Notes under the pieces: model-generated | Told to the model about the DNA's origin: nothing | The model's input: only the letters and a program-made list of their open reading frames with translations | Database searches by the model: none | Shown here: piece by piece, positions 24,523-36,807 of the stretch | Numbering within the stretch: position 1 is the first letter of the stretch | Layout: each line of letters opens with the position of its first letter | Position numbers and translations under genes: made by a program | Assembly (NCBI GenBank): GCA_035578905.1 | Contig: JAQJVL010000666.1 | Location: forward strand, 186,001-250,000 | DNA length: 64,000 nucleotides | Source: Stictocephala bisonia | Taxonomy: Eukaryota > Arthropoda > Insecta > Hemiptera > Membracidae | Direction of reading: 5' to 3'

Positions 24523-26684
24523 TCCGTTTGTTTATAGTTAATATCGGCATTGGTTCACGTCATGATCCAATCGAAGTCCGTTTGTTTATAGTTAGTATAG
24601 GTGTTGGTTCACGTCATGATCCAATCGAAGTTGGTTTGTTTATAGTTAGTATAGGCGTTGGTTCACGTCATGATCCAATCGATGTCCGTTTGTTTATAGT
24701 TAATATCGGCGTATGTTCACGTCATGATCCAATCGACGTCCGCTTGTTTATAGTTAGTATCGGCGTTGGTTCACGTCATGAGCCAATCGATGTCCGTTTG
24801 TTTATAGTTAGTATTGGCGTTTGTTAACGTCATGAGCCAATCTATGTCCGTTTGTTTATAGTTAATATCGGCGTTGGTTCACGTCATGAGCCAATCGATG
24901 TCCGTTTGTTTATAGTTAATATCGGCGTTGGTTCACGTCATGAGCCAATCGATGTCCGTTTGTTTATAGTTAGTATTGGCGTTTGTTAACGTCATGAGCC
25001 AATCTATGTCCGTTTGTTTATAGTTAATATCGGCGTTGGTTCACGTCATGAGCCAATCGATGTCCGTTTGTTTATAGTTAGTATTGGCGTTTGTTAACGT
25101 CATGAGCCAATCTATGTCCGTTTGTTTATAGTTAATATCGGCGTTGGTTCACGTCATGATCCAATCGATGTCCGTTTGTTTATAGTTAATATCGGCGTTG
25201 GTTCACGTCATGATCCAATCGACGTCCGTTTGTTTATAGTTAATATCGGCGTTGGTTCACGTCATGATCCAATCGATGTCCGCTTGTTTATAGTTAGTAT
25301 TGGCGTTTGTTAACGTCATGATCCAATCGACGTCCGTTTGTTTATAGTTAGTTAGTATCGCCGTTTATTAACGTCATGAGCCAATCTATGTTCGTTTGTA
25401 CATTGTTAGTTTCAGCGTTGGTTCACGTTATGAGCCAATCGATGTCCGTTTGTTTATAGTTAGTATTGGCGTTTGTTAACGTCATGAGCCAATCGATGTC
25501 CGTTTGTTTATAGTTAATATCGGCGTTGGTTCACGTCATGAGCCAATCGTTGTCCGTTTGTTTATAGTTAATATCGGCGTTGGTTCACGTCATGAGCCAA
25601 TCGATGTCCGTTTGTTTATAGTTAATATCGGCGTTGGTTCACGTCATGATCCAATCGATGTCCGTTTGTTTATAGTTAATATCGGCGTTGTTTCACGTCA
25701 TGATCCAATCGATGTCCGCTTGTTTATAGTTAGTATCGGCGTTGGTTCACGTCATGAGCCAATCGATGTCCGTTTGTTTATAGTTAATATCGGCGTTGGT
25801 TCACGTCATGATCCAATCGACGTCCGCTTGTTAATATCGGCGTTGGTTCACGTCATGATCCAATCGATGTCCGCTTGTTTATAGTTAGTATCGGCGTTGG
25901 TTCACGTCATGATCCAATCGATGTCCGCTTGTTTATAGTTAGTATCGGCGTTGGTTCACGTCATGATCCAATCGATGTCCGCTTGTTTATAGTTAGTATT
26001 GGCGTTTGTTAACGTCATGAGCCAATCTATGTCCGTTTGTTTATAGTTAATATCGGCGTTGGTTCACGTCATGATCCAATCGATGTCCGTTTGTTTATAG
26101 TTAATATCGGCGTTGGTTCACGTCATGAGCCAATCGATGTCCGTTTGTTTATAGTTAGTATTGGCGTTTGTTAACGTCATGAGCCAATCTATGTCCGTTT
26201 GTTTATAGTTAATATCGGCGTTGGTTCACGTCATGAGCCAATCGATGTCCGTTTGTTTATAGTTAGTATTGGCGTTTGTTAACGTCATGAGCCAATCTAT
26301 GTCCGTTTGTTTATAGTTAATATCGGCGTTGGTTCACGTCATGATCCAATCGATGTCCGTTTGTTTATAGTTAATATCGGCGTTGGTTCACGTCATGATC
26401 CAATCGACGTCCGCTTGTTTATAGTTAATATCGGCGTTGGTTCACGTCATGATCCAATCGATGTCCGCTTGTTTATAGTTAGTATTGGCGTTTGTTAACG
26501 TCATGATCCAATCGACGTCCGTTTGTTTATAGTTAGTTAGTATCGCCGTTTATTAACGTCATGAGCCAATCTATGTTCGTTTGTACATTGTTAGTTTCAG
26601 CGTTGGTTCACGTTATGAGCCAATCGATGTCCGTTTGTTTATAGTTAGTATCAGCTTTTGTTCACGTCATGATCCAATCGATGT
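24523..26684. repeat. 54-bp tandem repeat, about 40 copies (array II)
   Basis: Unit made of tccgtttgtttatagttaat, atcggcgttggttcacgtca and tgatccaatcgatg; 2162 bp equals 40 units of 54. It is unrelated in sequence to the earlier 54-bp array. Variants recur in blocks. A distinctive pair (gttagttagtatcgccg, then cgtttgtacattgttag) occurs near 25347 and again near 26532, 1185 bp apart, so about 22 units were duplicated as a block. Because 54 is a multiple of 3, forward frames of 63-126 codons appear with an 18-residue period; they are ended by the common taacgtc variant. Each unit carries TCACGTCA and CCAAT words. Confidence 0.96.
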
Positions 26685-27280
26685 CAGTGTCACCCCTCGT
26701 GTGAGTTGACGTGACAGATCCTATTATCACTCGGGCAGTCATTGTCTGGGCTTATATTCGATGGGGTCGTTTTTTAAAGGATTTATAAACATTAACAATG
26801 TTTTTCTCTCTTTAGCTGTAGCGAAACAAGTGACACATAGTGCCGTTTATATTAACGTATTGTATGAACTGGTTTTTACGCCACAGCGAAGAAAGAAACA
26901 TTGGTCGCATCCAATAATACGCCGAACACGTGTTGAGTCAGAAAGTTGGAGTGTAGATCTTCATGGGGATGGCAGGATACAACGTGATTTAATAACGAAA
27001 AGGAAAACTTACACAAAATAAAAATAGTTAATTTATGGAATTTTTAATCACCCTGTGGTGTTATTTAAAGTATTTATGTAAATAAATGGATACTTTTTAT
27101 TGGCCAAGCGCTATGTTTTGTTTAAAGAAAAAATTCGATTGTTCGAGTGTCTATACTGTATTTGCAAACATTCGTTTGGCCTTGTATCATCCTATGGTAA
27201 GTGAATTCTATTTTTTATTTTGAGCCTGTAATAAAGTACTAGCTGTACCTGTCCGCTTCACCGGTCATAGTATTGAGTTT
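26685..27280 (+). other. Unique spacer with a possible Harbinger-like coding fragment
   Basis: A pyrimidine run ending ttctctctttag at 26816 looks like a 3' splice site. The frame that follows encodes RRKKHWSHPIIRRTRVESES and then WSVDLHGDGR, ending at 27021. The order basic-W-x-HP-II-RR resembles the N-terminal WVHP-type motif of insect PIF/Harbinger nuclease proteins, but no nuclease domain follows. The likeness is short and could be chance. Confidence 0.2.
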
Positions 27281-28195
27281 GATTATAGCACAGAGTATAT
27301 AAATATACTGTATACTCTGTGATTATAGTGTACTGTATACTCTGTGATTATAGTGTACTGTATACTCTGTGATTATAGTGTACTGTATACTCTGTGATTA
27401 TAGTGTACTGTATACTCTGTGATTATATTGTAATGTATACTATGTGATTATAGTGCACTGTATACTATGTGATTATAGTGTACTGTATACTCCGTTATTA
27501 TAGTGTACTGTATACTCTGTGGTTATAGTGCACTGTATACTATGTGATTATATTGTACTGTATACTCCGTGATTATAGTGTACTGTATACTCCGTGATTA
27601 TAGTGTACTGTATACTCAGGGATTATAGTGTACTGTATACTCCGTGATTATAGTGTACTGTATACTACGTGAATATAGTGTACTGTATACTCCGTGATTA
27701 TAGTGTACTGTATACTCCGTGATTATAGTGTACTGTATACTACGTGATTATAGTGTACTGTATACTACGTGATTATAGTGTACTGTATACTCCGTGATTA
27801 TAGTGTACTGTATACTACGTGATTATAGTGTACTGTATACTACGTGATTATAGTGTACTGTATACTATGTGATTATAGTGTACTGTATACTCCGTGATTA
27901 TAGTGTACTGTATACTCCGTGATTATAGTGTACTGTATACTCCGTGATTATAGTGTACTGTATACTCCGTGATTATAGTGTACTGTATACTACGTGATTA
28001 TAGTGTACTGTATACTCCGTGATTATAGTGTACTGTATACTACGTGATTATAGTGAACTGTATACTCAGTGATTATAGTGTACTGTATACTCCGTGATTA
28101 TAGTGCACTGTATACTATGTGATTATATTGTACTGTATACTCAGTGACTATAGTGTACTGTATACTCCATGATTATAGTGTACTGTATACTCTGT
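27281..28195. repeat. 25-bp tandem repeat, 35 copies
   Basis: Full units run from 27321 (35 x 25 = 875 bp) with consensus gattatagtgtactgtatac plus tccgt; the last five bases vary most (tccgt, tacgt, tctgt, tatgt). The unit contains the palindrome GTATAC. A degenerate lead-in lies at 27281-27320. Confidence 0.96.
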
Positions 28196-28227
28196 GATTT
28201 TGGAGATATAGTGATGAGTGGTAAATA

Positions 28228-28236
28228 TGTGCGTGC

Positions 28237-28270
<34 letters not shown>

Positions 28271-28271
28271 T
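28228..28271. repeat. (GT)n microsatellite with GC interruptions
   Basis: gtgcgtgcgcgtgcgtgtgc followed by a pure gt run to 28271. Confidence 0.9.
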
Positions 28272-30430
28272 TAGTTGTAGCCACGTGGCACCATTTCGTA
28301 TCACAGTATGGTCTGTTTGCTAGTACAGTTACTACAAGTTAACAGTAAAGCTTGTGAACTTGAATTTGCTCAATTGTCATTCCTCCCTCATAAACTTCGT
28401 CACTTATTAATTTCGTCCGTTAGTTCTCAAAATTGTAAACAACTTGCTATAACATACTCTAAAATATTACTAAATAAGGATTATTTTTTTCTGTTTTATC
28501 GTAAAGAAATATACTTGTACATTAGCAATGTTATTTTGTTTGTTGGTGTCTTAATTATAATATATTATATGGCATTTTTAAGTATGTCCTATTTAATTAT
28601 CATAACATGAAGTCAGTCTCATATTTAAAAAATGCTCAAAAGTTAAATATATTTAGGTCCTAAAACGTTATAAAATAAATTGTAGGCTTTTAGAGCGAAT
28701 ATTTCAAATTCGGAACTTAATAATTTAATTTAATTTGTTCTTATAAAATGTTGCAATCACCGATGTTGTTGTTGAGGTAGGCTAGACAAAAGAATCCGTG
28801 TGTGTTCCACACTATATTGCGTGCGGTGGTCATTGTTACGTAGCACAGAATAAAGAGATGTACGTAGTCGATACAGTGGGTGCTGAATAGACATTGGCAG
28901 TAAAATATTTCTTACAAAACGTCTCAAGTAAAACGTAAAATTTAGTAATAGCTTTGATAAAATGACTCCCTGGTTCAATACGTAACATTTTTAAATAAAT
29001 TTCGCTAATGTTAATATAATTGAATGTAGTCTACTGAAGTTTCCTTCTATAATGAAACCTGTCCTTATAGCTTACATATTTTATTCAGCTCAATTATCAC
29101 GACGGACACGACGATAGGCCTCAGGCATTTCATTACAGGTGTCCCGTATGATGAAGCTTCTCACCTGACAGATGTTTCTGGTGTATTAAGCAGCTGTTTT
29201 ATCACAAGAACAGCTGAACCCAGCTTTACTCCGACACGCCCCTCGCCCTCGCCGTGTTTACTTACTTCTGTCACAGACCAAACATAATACTAACTATACT
29301 AACATGATCTCTGCTTCTATTAACACCTAATATTGATAAAGGTCCTGTCTACTGTTTCGGGTTCTTTGCTTCGATCTACCGAGCTTTCGGTGATATTATG
29401 TATTCGGTCTTAATTTTGGCTAAACTAGTTTATATGCAACATTAAGAAAATGGTATTATAGTGTATAAAAAACTTAAAAAGGTTTCAGTACTGTATAAAA
29501 TGTGTCAATCGAATTTTGCTTGACTTTATAGTTTCATAATTGCCTTGCATTACTTTGATGTTGTTATCAAGCGTGTTTTCCCTCGTAGGAAAACGATAAG
29601 CAATAGAATAAAGTTTAATAGTCGTTCAAAAATTGTATAATTGATTGCCAACATATATAAAAGTACTTAGTTTAACAAATTTAAATAAAAAATGAAATAT
29701 ATGTTACTAGAGGCATGCTGTTACAAGATAGATGAGATCTGTATATATAGCTGGCCTAGATAATTCTACGTTATAACGTGGCTCGGTTTAATTTAGTTAT
29801 AGGCCTAGTATTAATGTTCTGTGTATTTGACGATGCCTTACAATGTAATAATTGATTCTAGCAATAAATTCTGATTCTCTTTGTTTTCCCAATATGATCT
29901 CACAATCTCTCAGCTAATGCCTTTTTCCATTCTTCCGACCTTGTTAACTTATTTGTTCTGATATTGAATCCCAATTGTCGATTTTGTTTTTTATTTATCT
30001 CTGTCCATAATTTCAGATTCTGTTATTTTTAGAGTTTTAGATTTTTTCATTTCTGTGATTTATGTTGTTTTGGATTACATGCATTTCCACTTACTTTTCT
30101 TTGTTCTTGTTACTATATCAGTTCATAATTTCATATTCAGGTATATTTAGTGTTTTTAAACCCTTTTTAGCTTTGTGATAGGCTATGTACATTACGTACA
30201 ACCATTAGCTGAAGATCAAGGTTTTGTTAGTGATAGGATTGATTAATCAATGGTAATATTGAACGGTAGTACCGACCTTGGAAGTCTGTCCATGTTGTCA
30301 TTGGAAGTATGTCAGATCACATGGTTGCTGTTAATGATTTTGATTAATTGTTGCTTCTATACATGTGTAAAGGTTATGCATTTCCTCGCTTTATTCTTGG
30401 GTTTGATGTAAAAATACTCTCGTCGTCTGG
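28272..30430. other. Unique sequence, no gene supported
   Basis: AT-rich, with a GC-richer patch at 29130-29275. The word tcacctgacagatgt at 29161-29175, a tight pair of E-boxes (CACCTG, CAGATG), recurs exactly at 31116-31130. A hydrophobic 100-codon frame at 28308-28610 has no recognisable family and AT-driven composition. Confidence 0.45.
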
Positions 30431-30774
30431 CAGTAGTTATTGGGGTCATCAGTCCGTCTGGACGTGTAAGGTGGCAAACGCGCGGTGAGTGAAAGCCGAC
30501 ATTCGCAGGACGGTCTGTAGCGGTGCGGTGTGATGGCGAGGGTAGCGGGCGCCCCTCTCCCCCCTCCACACCGCATTGGACTCGTCCCGTCCGTTCCCCA
30601 ACCCCTCCCCGCTAGACAAAGGCTACCCGAGCGTCAGAGAGGTTGTGTGAGTCTTGTGTCGGTCCGTCGTTTGATCCCGGGCCTAGTGTGTGACCGAGTT
30701 GTGTTCGTTTTCTATTTACGTGTCTACTTAAGTTAGTTTAACGTATCGTGTCTGTGTGCGTCCTGTGATATCGA
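30431..30774 (+). promoter_or_regulatory. CpG-rich candidate promoter and non-coding first exon
   Basis: A compact GC- and CpG-rich island stands out in AT-rich flanks. It contains a pyrimidine-rich segment (cccctctcccccctcc) and ends in a plausible 5' splice site, CGA|GTGAGT at 30774/30775; a second GTGAGT lies at 30485. Frames on both strands are short and unlike any family I know, so a 5' untranslated exon fits better than a coding one. No TATA box or convincing Inr-DPE pair was found, and the downstream exon, if any, is not identifiable here. Confidence 0.35.
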
Positions 30775-31223
30775 GTGAGTGCCATTTAAAGTTTAAATAG
30801 CTGTGGTAATTATTACGTCACTGCCCTTCCACTGCCGTCTCTATCTGTTCTCCAGATCTACTGTTGTGTTGTGCGCCCTACGCATGGTGAGAGTCTACGC
30901 TCTGTTTAACCCTTTTAATTTTAATTGTCTTGTTCAATTTGTTAAACGCCAGCCATCTTATGAATTATCATTATTCATACAGCAAATGTGAGATTGTTTA
31001 CCTGAGAATGTCGACACCAAAAGTTATACGTTAACATTCTCTGAAGGGTTTTGTTTAATTAATGATTATCAGTGTAGTTAATTTATCAGGAATAACAAGT
31101 TTCTCATCGAAGTAATCACCTGACAGATGTGTTATAAAAAATATAAAACTTTTTAGAATTGTTTGGGATAGGGCCAATAGCCTACTTCGAGCGGGCTTGT
31201 TAGGCTAGACCGACTAGTGGTTG

Positions 31224-31851
31224 ATTTTAACATTTACCACTGATGATACAACAAATGATTGTCCTACTAGGCTCTACATTACAGTACAATTACTTGTAAC
31301 AGACCCAAGAATTATGTACCAGCATTTATTTTAACATTTACCACTGATAATAGAACAAATGATTGTCCTACTAGGCTCTACATTACAGTACAGTTACTTG
31401 TAACAGACCTAAGAATTATGTACCAGCATTTATTTTAACATTTACCACTGATGATAGAACAAATGATTGTCCTACTAGGCTCTACATTACAGTACAATTA
31501 CTTGTAACAGACCCAAGAATTATGTACCAGCATTTATTTTAACATTTACCACTGATAATAGAACAAATGATTGTCCTACTAGGCTCTACATTACAGTACA
31601 ATTACTTGTAACAGACCCAAGAATTATGTACCAGCATTTATTTTAACATTTACCACTGATGATAGAACAAATGATTGTCCTACTAGGCTCTACATTACAG
31701 CACAATTACTTGTAACAGACCCAAGAATTATGTACCAGCATTTATTTTAACATTTACCACTGATGATAGAACAAATGATTGTCCTACTAGGCTCTACATT
31801 ACAGTACAATTAATTACTTGTAACAGACCCAAGAATTATGTACCAGCATTT
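31224..31851. repeat. 104-bp tandem repeat, six copies
   Basis: Units start at 31224, 31328 and every 104 bp after that, with words attttaacatttaccactga, tgattgtcctactaggctc and accagcattt. Very few substitutions are present (gatgata/gataata); the last copy has a 4-bp atta insertion. High identity indicates recent expansion. Confidence 0.95.
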
Positions 31852-34205
31852 ATTTTCGAATAATTAACTAAATTATTATTTTTTTGAGATTAAACATACA
31901 GGTAATTGTATGTTTGTCTGTATTATAGCCTATTTATTCACATTAAAAATAGGCTATTCAGGACATTGGTGAAAAAATTCTTCTGTGTTAGTTTTCATTT
32001 TGAGACAATATGTTGATAGTAGATTTTACCTAAACACTTCAAGTAGTTACATTGACAAATAATAGTCTTTTGAGGGAAAAATTGTCCCAAATTCAACCCG
32101 GCTACCCTCTAGTTGACTATTGTCAAGCTGCATTTCCCTTCTGAAATATAACATAATTTACAATTTATTCATATTAATAACTATTTTTTTAAATCGTACG
32201 TATAACAATACACAATCAGTAAATTATATAGCTACAGAATAATATCAAAAACAGCTATCTTGACAAATTAATTACACTAACAAAAATGATCAAGATGCAT
32301 GAAATTAATAATCAGTTCAAATACATTAAAAATGTCCTTTAGTAGCTTCCAAAAATTAAATAATAACTTACACATTTAAATTTGGCTAATCTTCGTTATG
32401 TTTAGATTTATTTGTAAAATATTGTGTCATAATATATCAATTTATGCGCTATTAATATTATATAACCTCAAAATTCTCAAAAAACAAAAGGTAAAGTGGC
32501 CTGTGGTATAAAAATAAGCCAGCTCAAAATTACCGATAAGTGTAATAAATTACCACCATGTACATATAATGATTATTAATAATTTATTTTGTGTTTTATA
32601 TATTAAACATATTTCGGGAATGATAGGTAGGGATATCTTTTACAGCTTTACAATTAAAATATCTGAAATACCTTATCAATTTCTTAGCAATGTGTTGTTC
32701 TTTGGTAATAAGGGTCCCAAACTACACAGCAACAGTCAAATCTACTTCTTACTGGAAGTAGAAGTAGACTATGCAGCATTTGTTATGGTGTCTATTTTAT
32801 AAATAAATCTCAGGTGAGGATCAAAAGTTACACCCAAATCATTTATTTTAGTTGAAGATTTCAGTTAACTCCCATTTATGGAATACTTGGACGTTTACTT
32901 ACTTTTGCTGAGTACGAGACAAAAAAGAACATTTATTTACATTTAATTCTAGGAAGTATTGAAAACGCCATTGAACAAGTTGATTATTGGAGAGTTCCTC
33001 ACAAAATCTGGTTCTTTATGAATATATTGTAATATTAAAATCATCTGTAAAAAGTAAGCATGAAAAGAGCTAGAAAAAAGCAATAAACAGCAAAAGGCCT
33101 AAATTAGAACCTCGGGACATCAGAAGTGCTAATATATCTAAATTAATTGAGGTATGAGATTGAACTTACACAAACTTTTAAGAGCTGTTCTCTAAGATGT
33201 AAGAATAAATCTTATAAAAAAAAAACAAATTTTATATTTTAAGTAAAATAATATCATCATTAACCTTGTCAAGTGCTTTAGAAAAGTTAGTAAAAATAAC
33301 CCATACCTTATCTACCACGCTTATCCTCAATAGTAGAAGTAGCCAAAGAAAACTCATTAAAATTGGTTCAAATTAGTCTCGGGTTTCAAACTCTATGGTG
33401 TTCTGAAGATGTTTAGACAATTTAAAAAAATAGAAGATTTACACCGTGAAAAGGCAAATACATATTTGAAGCTCTTGAGTGAAGGGCGCTTATTGAACGC
33501 TTATGGTAAATGATTTGCAAAAGCACTTGTAACATCATGCTTAACAACATGTTCTCCCTTACAAATCACACCTGCAGCAATATCCAAAATATCAGTGGGA
33601 CTTAATATTTCCTTAAAATTGCCTTGCCTCATTTTTATGTTTGTTTAAATTACATTAATGTATTTTAATTTTAATTAATTTATATTTTATTACTTGTTCT
33701 CAGTTGTTTGAATGATTCATTATGCTGATTACAATATTTATTCCTTCTAGAAATAATATTTTTACCTTCAAATCTTTATTATTTCAGATTTAAACCAGCA
33801 TGGATATTTACTTTTGAATACAACATTTCTTTTAGACACGCAGACTTCAGTACAAGAAAAGGAAACAGTTATAAGAGGAATCTACGTTAGTATCCATATT
33901 ATGCAACTTGTATAAGTCATTCCAACTCATATCCCTTCGTTTACAATATAAACTATACAAATTGGCCCAGTTGAAACACAAATATGACACGTTTTGCCAA
34001 GATATTGCTGGTTGATAGTTGAATTAAACCAGAGTAAGTTTCCCTATCAGGAACACACGTAAAATTGCAATTTTCGTGCTTAGTCATTTAACTGTGTATG
34101 ACCATATTGTTCTTCTGGTTTGTGTAAGTATACTATACTGACTAGAAAGCCGTAGAGGATTATGGCTTGAAATTCCTCAGATAGGAGAAGTATGTAGAGA
34201 GGCTA
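31852..34205. other. Unique AT-rich sequence, no gene supported
   Basis: Long AT-rich stretch with short frames only. Near 32750 a small inverted pair (tctacttctt/aagtagaagtaga) occurs. It could be intronic, but nothing in the sequence shows that. Confidence 0.5.
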
Positions 34206-34395
34206 AGCCTACGATTGTATGCAGACATCAGGACGTAAACAAACAGAGACGTTGCACTCGTACCGGTCGGTCGCTGCGCTCTTTGTCTAGTTGCTAGCGG
34301 TCCGGACAGAGGTCATCGACCTCCCTGTGCTGCTGCGTCAAGAGCACCTGATTCCGACGTTTGTCAGATACGAATGAAAGTTCCAAGTTTTAATG
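34206..34395. promoter_or_regulatory. GC-rich island with a nuclear-receptor-like inverted repeat
   Basis: A GC-rich patch in AT-rich DNA. At 34309-34323 gaggtcatcgacctc has perfect 6-bp arms around a 3-nt centre. Read as half-sites it is AGGTCA-T-CGACCT, one base from an IR-1 palindrome of the kind bound by the ecdysone receptor. Function is inferred from consensus only. Confidence 0.25.
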
Positions 34396-36371
34396 CGGTC
34401 GTATTTTGAAAAGAGTAAAGCCAACATCGTTTGGCGCAAAGAGAAAATTGATTACCCATAATATTCTCATTTGCCGATTCCAAATATGTACACATTTTTT
34501 AAATATGAGTGGCAAGTGGTTCTTTATGTCCATTCCTATAGAGCATATCAATGTCTGCATGTAAGTTAGTACATCAGTTGTGTTTATACTTCTGAAGATA
34601 TTCTTGTGTACACGCGACGTTTCGATTGCGTTAAGCTGGATTTACTACACAGCAAGATGTGTTATATAATAAGTGTTATATCACGAATACTAGGTGTTTC
34701 AATTTCAGATGACGTTAAATGCTACATGTAACATCTAACAAAATCCACACCCAGTCAGCGTAAGAGGTGGGCGCATCATAGTTCCTCCTTGACATAACTT
34801 AGTAATGAGGGTCAGGAAAAGGGTCATAAAACAAAACATCCTAGTTGCGCCTCGACCGTTTCAGGTAGAATATTAAAGAACCAGCAGTCACCCCCTGCCA
34901 CATTCTTTAAGTGAGGGAGAGGCTGGGAAATCTTATTTGCTAACTCCTAGACTACATACATATTGTTTATTTGAAATCCATCCAGCTCTCACCTCCCACC
35001 CAACACACGTGTTAAAGGCTTTAGGAGTGGGTGTCATTTTAAGGGTGCGGTGATATTTTTCTAATAAACCCCAGTTAATTGTGGTCAGTTGTAATGAAAA
35101 GTGTTTCGTAGAGAAGTTGTTCATTTGTTGTAGTTTTCATTTAGAAGTTGTCAGTAGTAATACACTAGTTTTTTTATTTAGTGTTAGTTCCTTTTTTTTT
35201 AAAGTTGTTCCAAAATGAAACTTACGTAATACTCAATAGTGTAAGTGAGTTTTCTCTTTGGGTGTTCGACTCTGTACTTATTGTTTTTTAAATAGTATTC
35301 TGGTTTTAATATTGTTATTTAACAAACGTCAAATATAAACTTTTAGCGTATTATATTACATTATTAAATTAGAATAGGACTACATAATTGCTTTATGTAT
35401 ATATGTTTTTGTAATGTTATGGAATAATTGTACACATTTCTTTATAGAATAAATATTATAACTTTCTTATTTATGAAAGTGCTTAATACATTTTTGCTAG
35501 AAAACTAAGTTCCGGTATTATAGCACTAACCTAGTAACACATTATTGTAAATAATTCATGAAATGTTTGACAAATCATTTGCAAAATGAATATCTTGCAT
35601 ATAGTTAGATGAATTGTAATTTGTTATGTATTCAACTATCAACTAACCTATACATACGACCTTGACCGCTTCCGATTCATTACGTCACTCGTCGTATTGT
35701 TACAGTACTTGAGCATTGCTTTATTTTGATTGTTGGTCATTTTTAACAGTCGTGTTTTAAAAAAGATCGACTGCTCGTATGAAGATTCAAAAAAATCGTC
35801 ATATTTAGCAATTTGTGTAGGCCTATTTAAATCATGTTAAAATTAAACACTCCAAAATTACTGTGAAATATTTATCAGTAAAACTGAACATTATGAAAAG
35901 TAATCATTTTAGAACTGCTTTTGAAATAAAATGGGTTTTTTTCTAATGGCAATGGAAAAATTGAGCAAGATTATAATAGATTATTGTAATTAATTGATAT
36001 TATTCATACGGTTCGCTTCGGTTTTCGTCTCTGTCCGTGAAAATGTTTGTTGTAACAAAATGTCTGCTTTTTGAAACCAAATTGTCCTCATAGTGTTATT
36101 TTCATGTAGTGTAGTGATCCATTCAGGATACTTCAAAAGCAAATAAAAAGTGACACATTTCAACTATTTTTTAATGTTCAGAAATTATTGTGTTTATTGT
36201 AATTGCCATAAAACTACATGATAGTTTATGTGAAATAATTTTTTATTTCATAAAAAATAATTGATACACTGTTCAAAATTGATGAAATTTAAGATAAATT
36301 GTCAGATGGTATTTGTTTACCATCATAACACGTTGAGAATTTTTGTGGCCTTCATTTAATAATATTTTGTA
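34396..36371. other. Unique AT-rich sequence, no gene supported
   Basis: No array, transposon end or coding domain seen. Short frames (for example 34933-35124, reverse) show no family likeness. Confidence 0.5.
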
Positions 36372-36374
36372 TTA

Positions 36375-36804
36375 GGCCCCTTCCTATGTGGGCGACGCGC
36401 CAAGAACGACAAAAGCGTTAATAATCTCTCATTCATTAACTTGTCACGGTAGTGCATACGGCGCATGTTCCACACTAAAGGGTACTTTTGCATTATAGCA
36501 AAGAATTCTTCCACAGAAATTATGAAAGCTCTTGTAGAAACTGAACACAACGGTCAACCACTGTCGCTGCGGGCGCATCCTTCGTGAGCTTCGCGGGCGA
36601 CATCAGCTACACCAGCCACAGTGGCTTCACTTTGCGGGCGACAGCAGCAGCAAGATACAAACTCGTTTGTATCTAAAAAATACGCTCGCAAAGTACGCAA
36701 GGGTCGCTCCTGTCGTCCACTAAGGACGCTCCAGTGCATTAACATTGGTTTGAAATGTTGCTGCTCTAGTCGCGTCGCTCCTGTCGCCCACGTAGGAAGG
36801 GGCC
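36375..36804. mobile_element. 430-bp MITE, PIF/Harbinger-type
   Basis: Terminal inverted repeats begin GGCCCCTTCCTA at both ends and match over 22 bp with one mismatch. A TTA trinucleotide flanks each end (36372-36374 and 36805-36807), the usual PIF/Harbinger target duplication. The interior carries repeated gcgggcgac and gtcgctcctgtcg words, inverted relative to each other near the two ends, and is GC-rich compared with its surroundings. No transposase is encoded, so it would depend on an element elsewhere. Confidence 0.8.
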
Positions 36805-36807
36805 TTA

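Noticed and set aside
24528..26498. Repetitive frames with the words IVNIGVGSRHDPIDVRLF as a repeat protein
   Set aside because: They arise from the 54-bp array and are ended by common sequence variants; there is no start context or non-repeat flank with coding character.
28308..28610. 100-codon hydrophobic frame as a membrane protein
   Set aside because: The Phe/Ile/Leu/Tyr-rich composition is what AT-rich DNA gives by chance; no domain or splice context supports it.
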